This document shows positions 15,043 through 15,937 of a stretch of DNA of 15,937 nt, piece by piece. The notes under the pieces are model-generated. The model had not been told where the DNA came from and ran no database searches. It worked only from the letters and a program-made list of their open reading frames with translations. Both the position numbers and the translations under genes were made by a program. Origin of the DNA: an uncultured Porphyromonadaceae bacterium. Its GTDB lineage: Bacteria > Bacteroidota > Bacteroidia > Bacteroidales > Muribaculaceae. The first letter of the stretch is position 1. Each line of letters begins with the position of its first letter. The stretch lies in the NCBI GenBank assembly GCA_905212215.1, contig CAJMDR010000012.1, positions 1-15,937 on the forward strand, in the 5' to 3' direction.

Positions 15043-15937
15043 ATAGTAGTGGTGCTACTAACCTTATAATATGTCCTAAAAGCTTTGTGAAAATATTAAA
15101 ATGTTTAACGTCCTCTAATGTAATCTTCTGCGACAATTCAAGCGTGTCTTTGAAATCACGTTCAATATCCATAACCGCCGGTACATTAAGCATATAAGCC
15201 GCACATTCATAGTGAAGATACAAACTTCTGTAATCGTGGTTTACCGTACCGACAATGGCTTTTTTACCGTCACTTATCGACATTTTCGCGTGAACAAAAC
15301 CGGGTGTATATTCGTATATTTCTATACCTGCTTTCAAAAGTTCCTTATAATATGTTCTCGCAAGATAGAACGCATATTTCTTGTCAGGAATATGTGGCAT
15401 TATAATCTTAACGTCAACGCCCCTTTGAGCCGCATACTTCATACACTCATACATCTCGTCATCAATAACAAGATACGGCGTCATTATATAAGCATATTCC
15501 GACGCATTGTTCAGATTATTTATATATGCACGCTTTCCGACATAAACTTCATCAAGCGGAGTATCGCCGAACGGTATTACAAATCCGTCCGTACTTACGG
15601 AATATTTTTTTGACGCTTGGATATATTCACCGCAATCCTCAATGTGTTCATCATTTACGTTCCACATTTCAAGAAACATCGCCGTAAATCCCGCGACCGC
15701 CTCGCCTCTGAGCATAAATCCCGTATCTTTCCAATGCCCGAAACGCATCTTTTCATTAATATATTCATCTGAAATATTTATCCCACCGCAAAACGCCACC
15801 GCACCGTCTATAACCATTATTTTTCTGTGGTCACGATTGTTTTGGTGAGTTGACAAAAGCGGTACAATCGGCGAAAATATACGACATTTAATCCCCTGTC
15901 TTTCAAGATATTCATTGTATTTTCGCGGAAGCGTTAC
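15041..15937 (-). CDS. cls: Cardiolipin synthase, phospholipase D type (5' part outside window)
   Basis: Cls condenses two phosphatidylglycerols (or related lipids) into cardiolipin at the membrane. The minus frame stays open from the right edge to the stop at 15041 (298 residues visible). The most upstream part reads LPRKYNEYLERQGIKCRIFSPIVP. Both PLD catalytic motifs are present: HRKIMVID (H-x-K-x4-D, His at 15827-15829, followed by GAVAFCGGINISD) and HAKMSISD (His at 15290-15292, followed by GTVNHDYRSL). The family is about 480-510 residues, so roughly 200 N-terminal residues with the membrane helices lie beyond the edge; the TTG at 15856 is internal and not a start. The A-rich codon use matches the exporter half and not the Bacteroidales part. 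A related PLD-family enzyme is possible but GGINISDEYI is typical of Cls. Confidence 0.92.
   Translation of the reverse strand, partial: VTLPRKYNEYLERQGIKCRIFSPIVPLLSTHQNNRDHRKIMVIDGAVAFCGGINISDEYINEKMRFGHWKDTGFMLRGEAVAGFTAMFLEMWNVNDEHIEDCGEYIQASKKYSVSTDGFVIPFGDTPLDEVYVGKRAYINNLNNASEYAYIMTPYLVIDDEMYECMKYAAQRGVDVKIIMPHIPDKKYAFYLARTYYKELLKAGIEIYEYTPGFVHAKMSISDGKKAIVGTVNHDYRSLYLHYECAAYMLNVPAVMDIERDFKDTLELSQKITLEDVKHFNIFTKLLGHIIRLVAPLL

Noticed and set aside
1..15937. CRISPR arrays, tRNA or rRNA genes, insertion sequences, phage genes
   Set aside because: I saw no regularly spaced repeats, no transposase or integrase motifs, and no RNA-gene signatures on either strand. A covariance-model search would be needed to exclude small RNAs.

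Overview
Positions 1 to about 14,090 look like chromosome from a gut Bacteroidales (Bacteroidota). Three things point there: a response regulator and histidine kinase very close to Bacteroides RprY/RprX, two promoters of the Bacteroidota form TTTG-N19/20-TAnnTTTG, and an LpxA-like gene of the Bacteroidota type. A family-level guess (for example Muribaculaceae) is inference only. From about 14,090 to the right edge the sequence looks like a different organism, a low-GC Firmicute (Clostridia-like), judging by codon use and protein type.

Layout. Minus strand, from the left edge: uvrA (3' end outside the window), plsC, the regulator rprY and the sensor kinase rprX. A 425-bp divergent control region (5536-5960) carries one promoter facing each way. 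Plus strand: a complete tripartite RND efflux operon (lipoprotein adaptor, inner-membrane pump, outer-membrane lipoprotein channel), closed by a strong hairpin terminator at 11979-12023. Then come an LpxA-like acyltransferase and, 11 bp later, an FtsX/LolC-LolE-type permease.

The permease reading frame does not stop where the family normally ends. Near residue 411-417 (about 14090-14110) it runs in frame into the last membrane helix and ATPase domain of a Clostridia-type ABC exporter, and stops at 15006. A bidirectional terminator and a convergent cardiolipin synthase gene (cut by the right edge) follow. Glutamine and lysine codon preference reverses at the joint. The simplest reading is a chimeric contig (assembly join across a short shared stretch), not a natural fusion gene.

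Functionally, the left part combines DNA repair, phospholipid synthesis, an envelope-sensing two-component system next to a drug or envelope efflux pump, and outer-membrane lipid and lipoprotein genes. I see no CRISPR array, tRNA, rRNA, insertion sequence or convincing undescribed system. The points most worth checking are the joint, the two extra hydrophobic segments in the RND pump, the altered active-site region of the LpxA-like protein, and the repeated TTAACA elements in the divergent promoter region.
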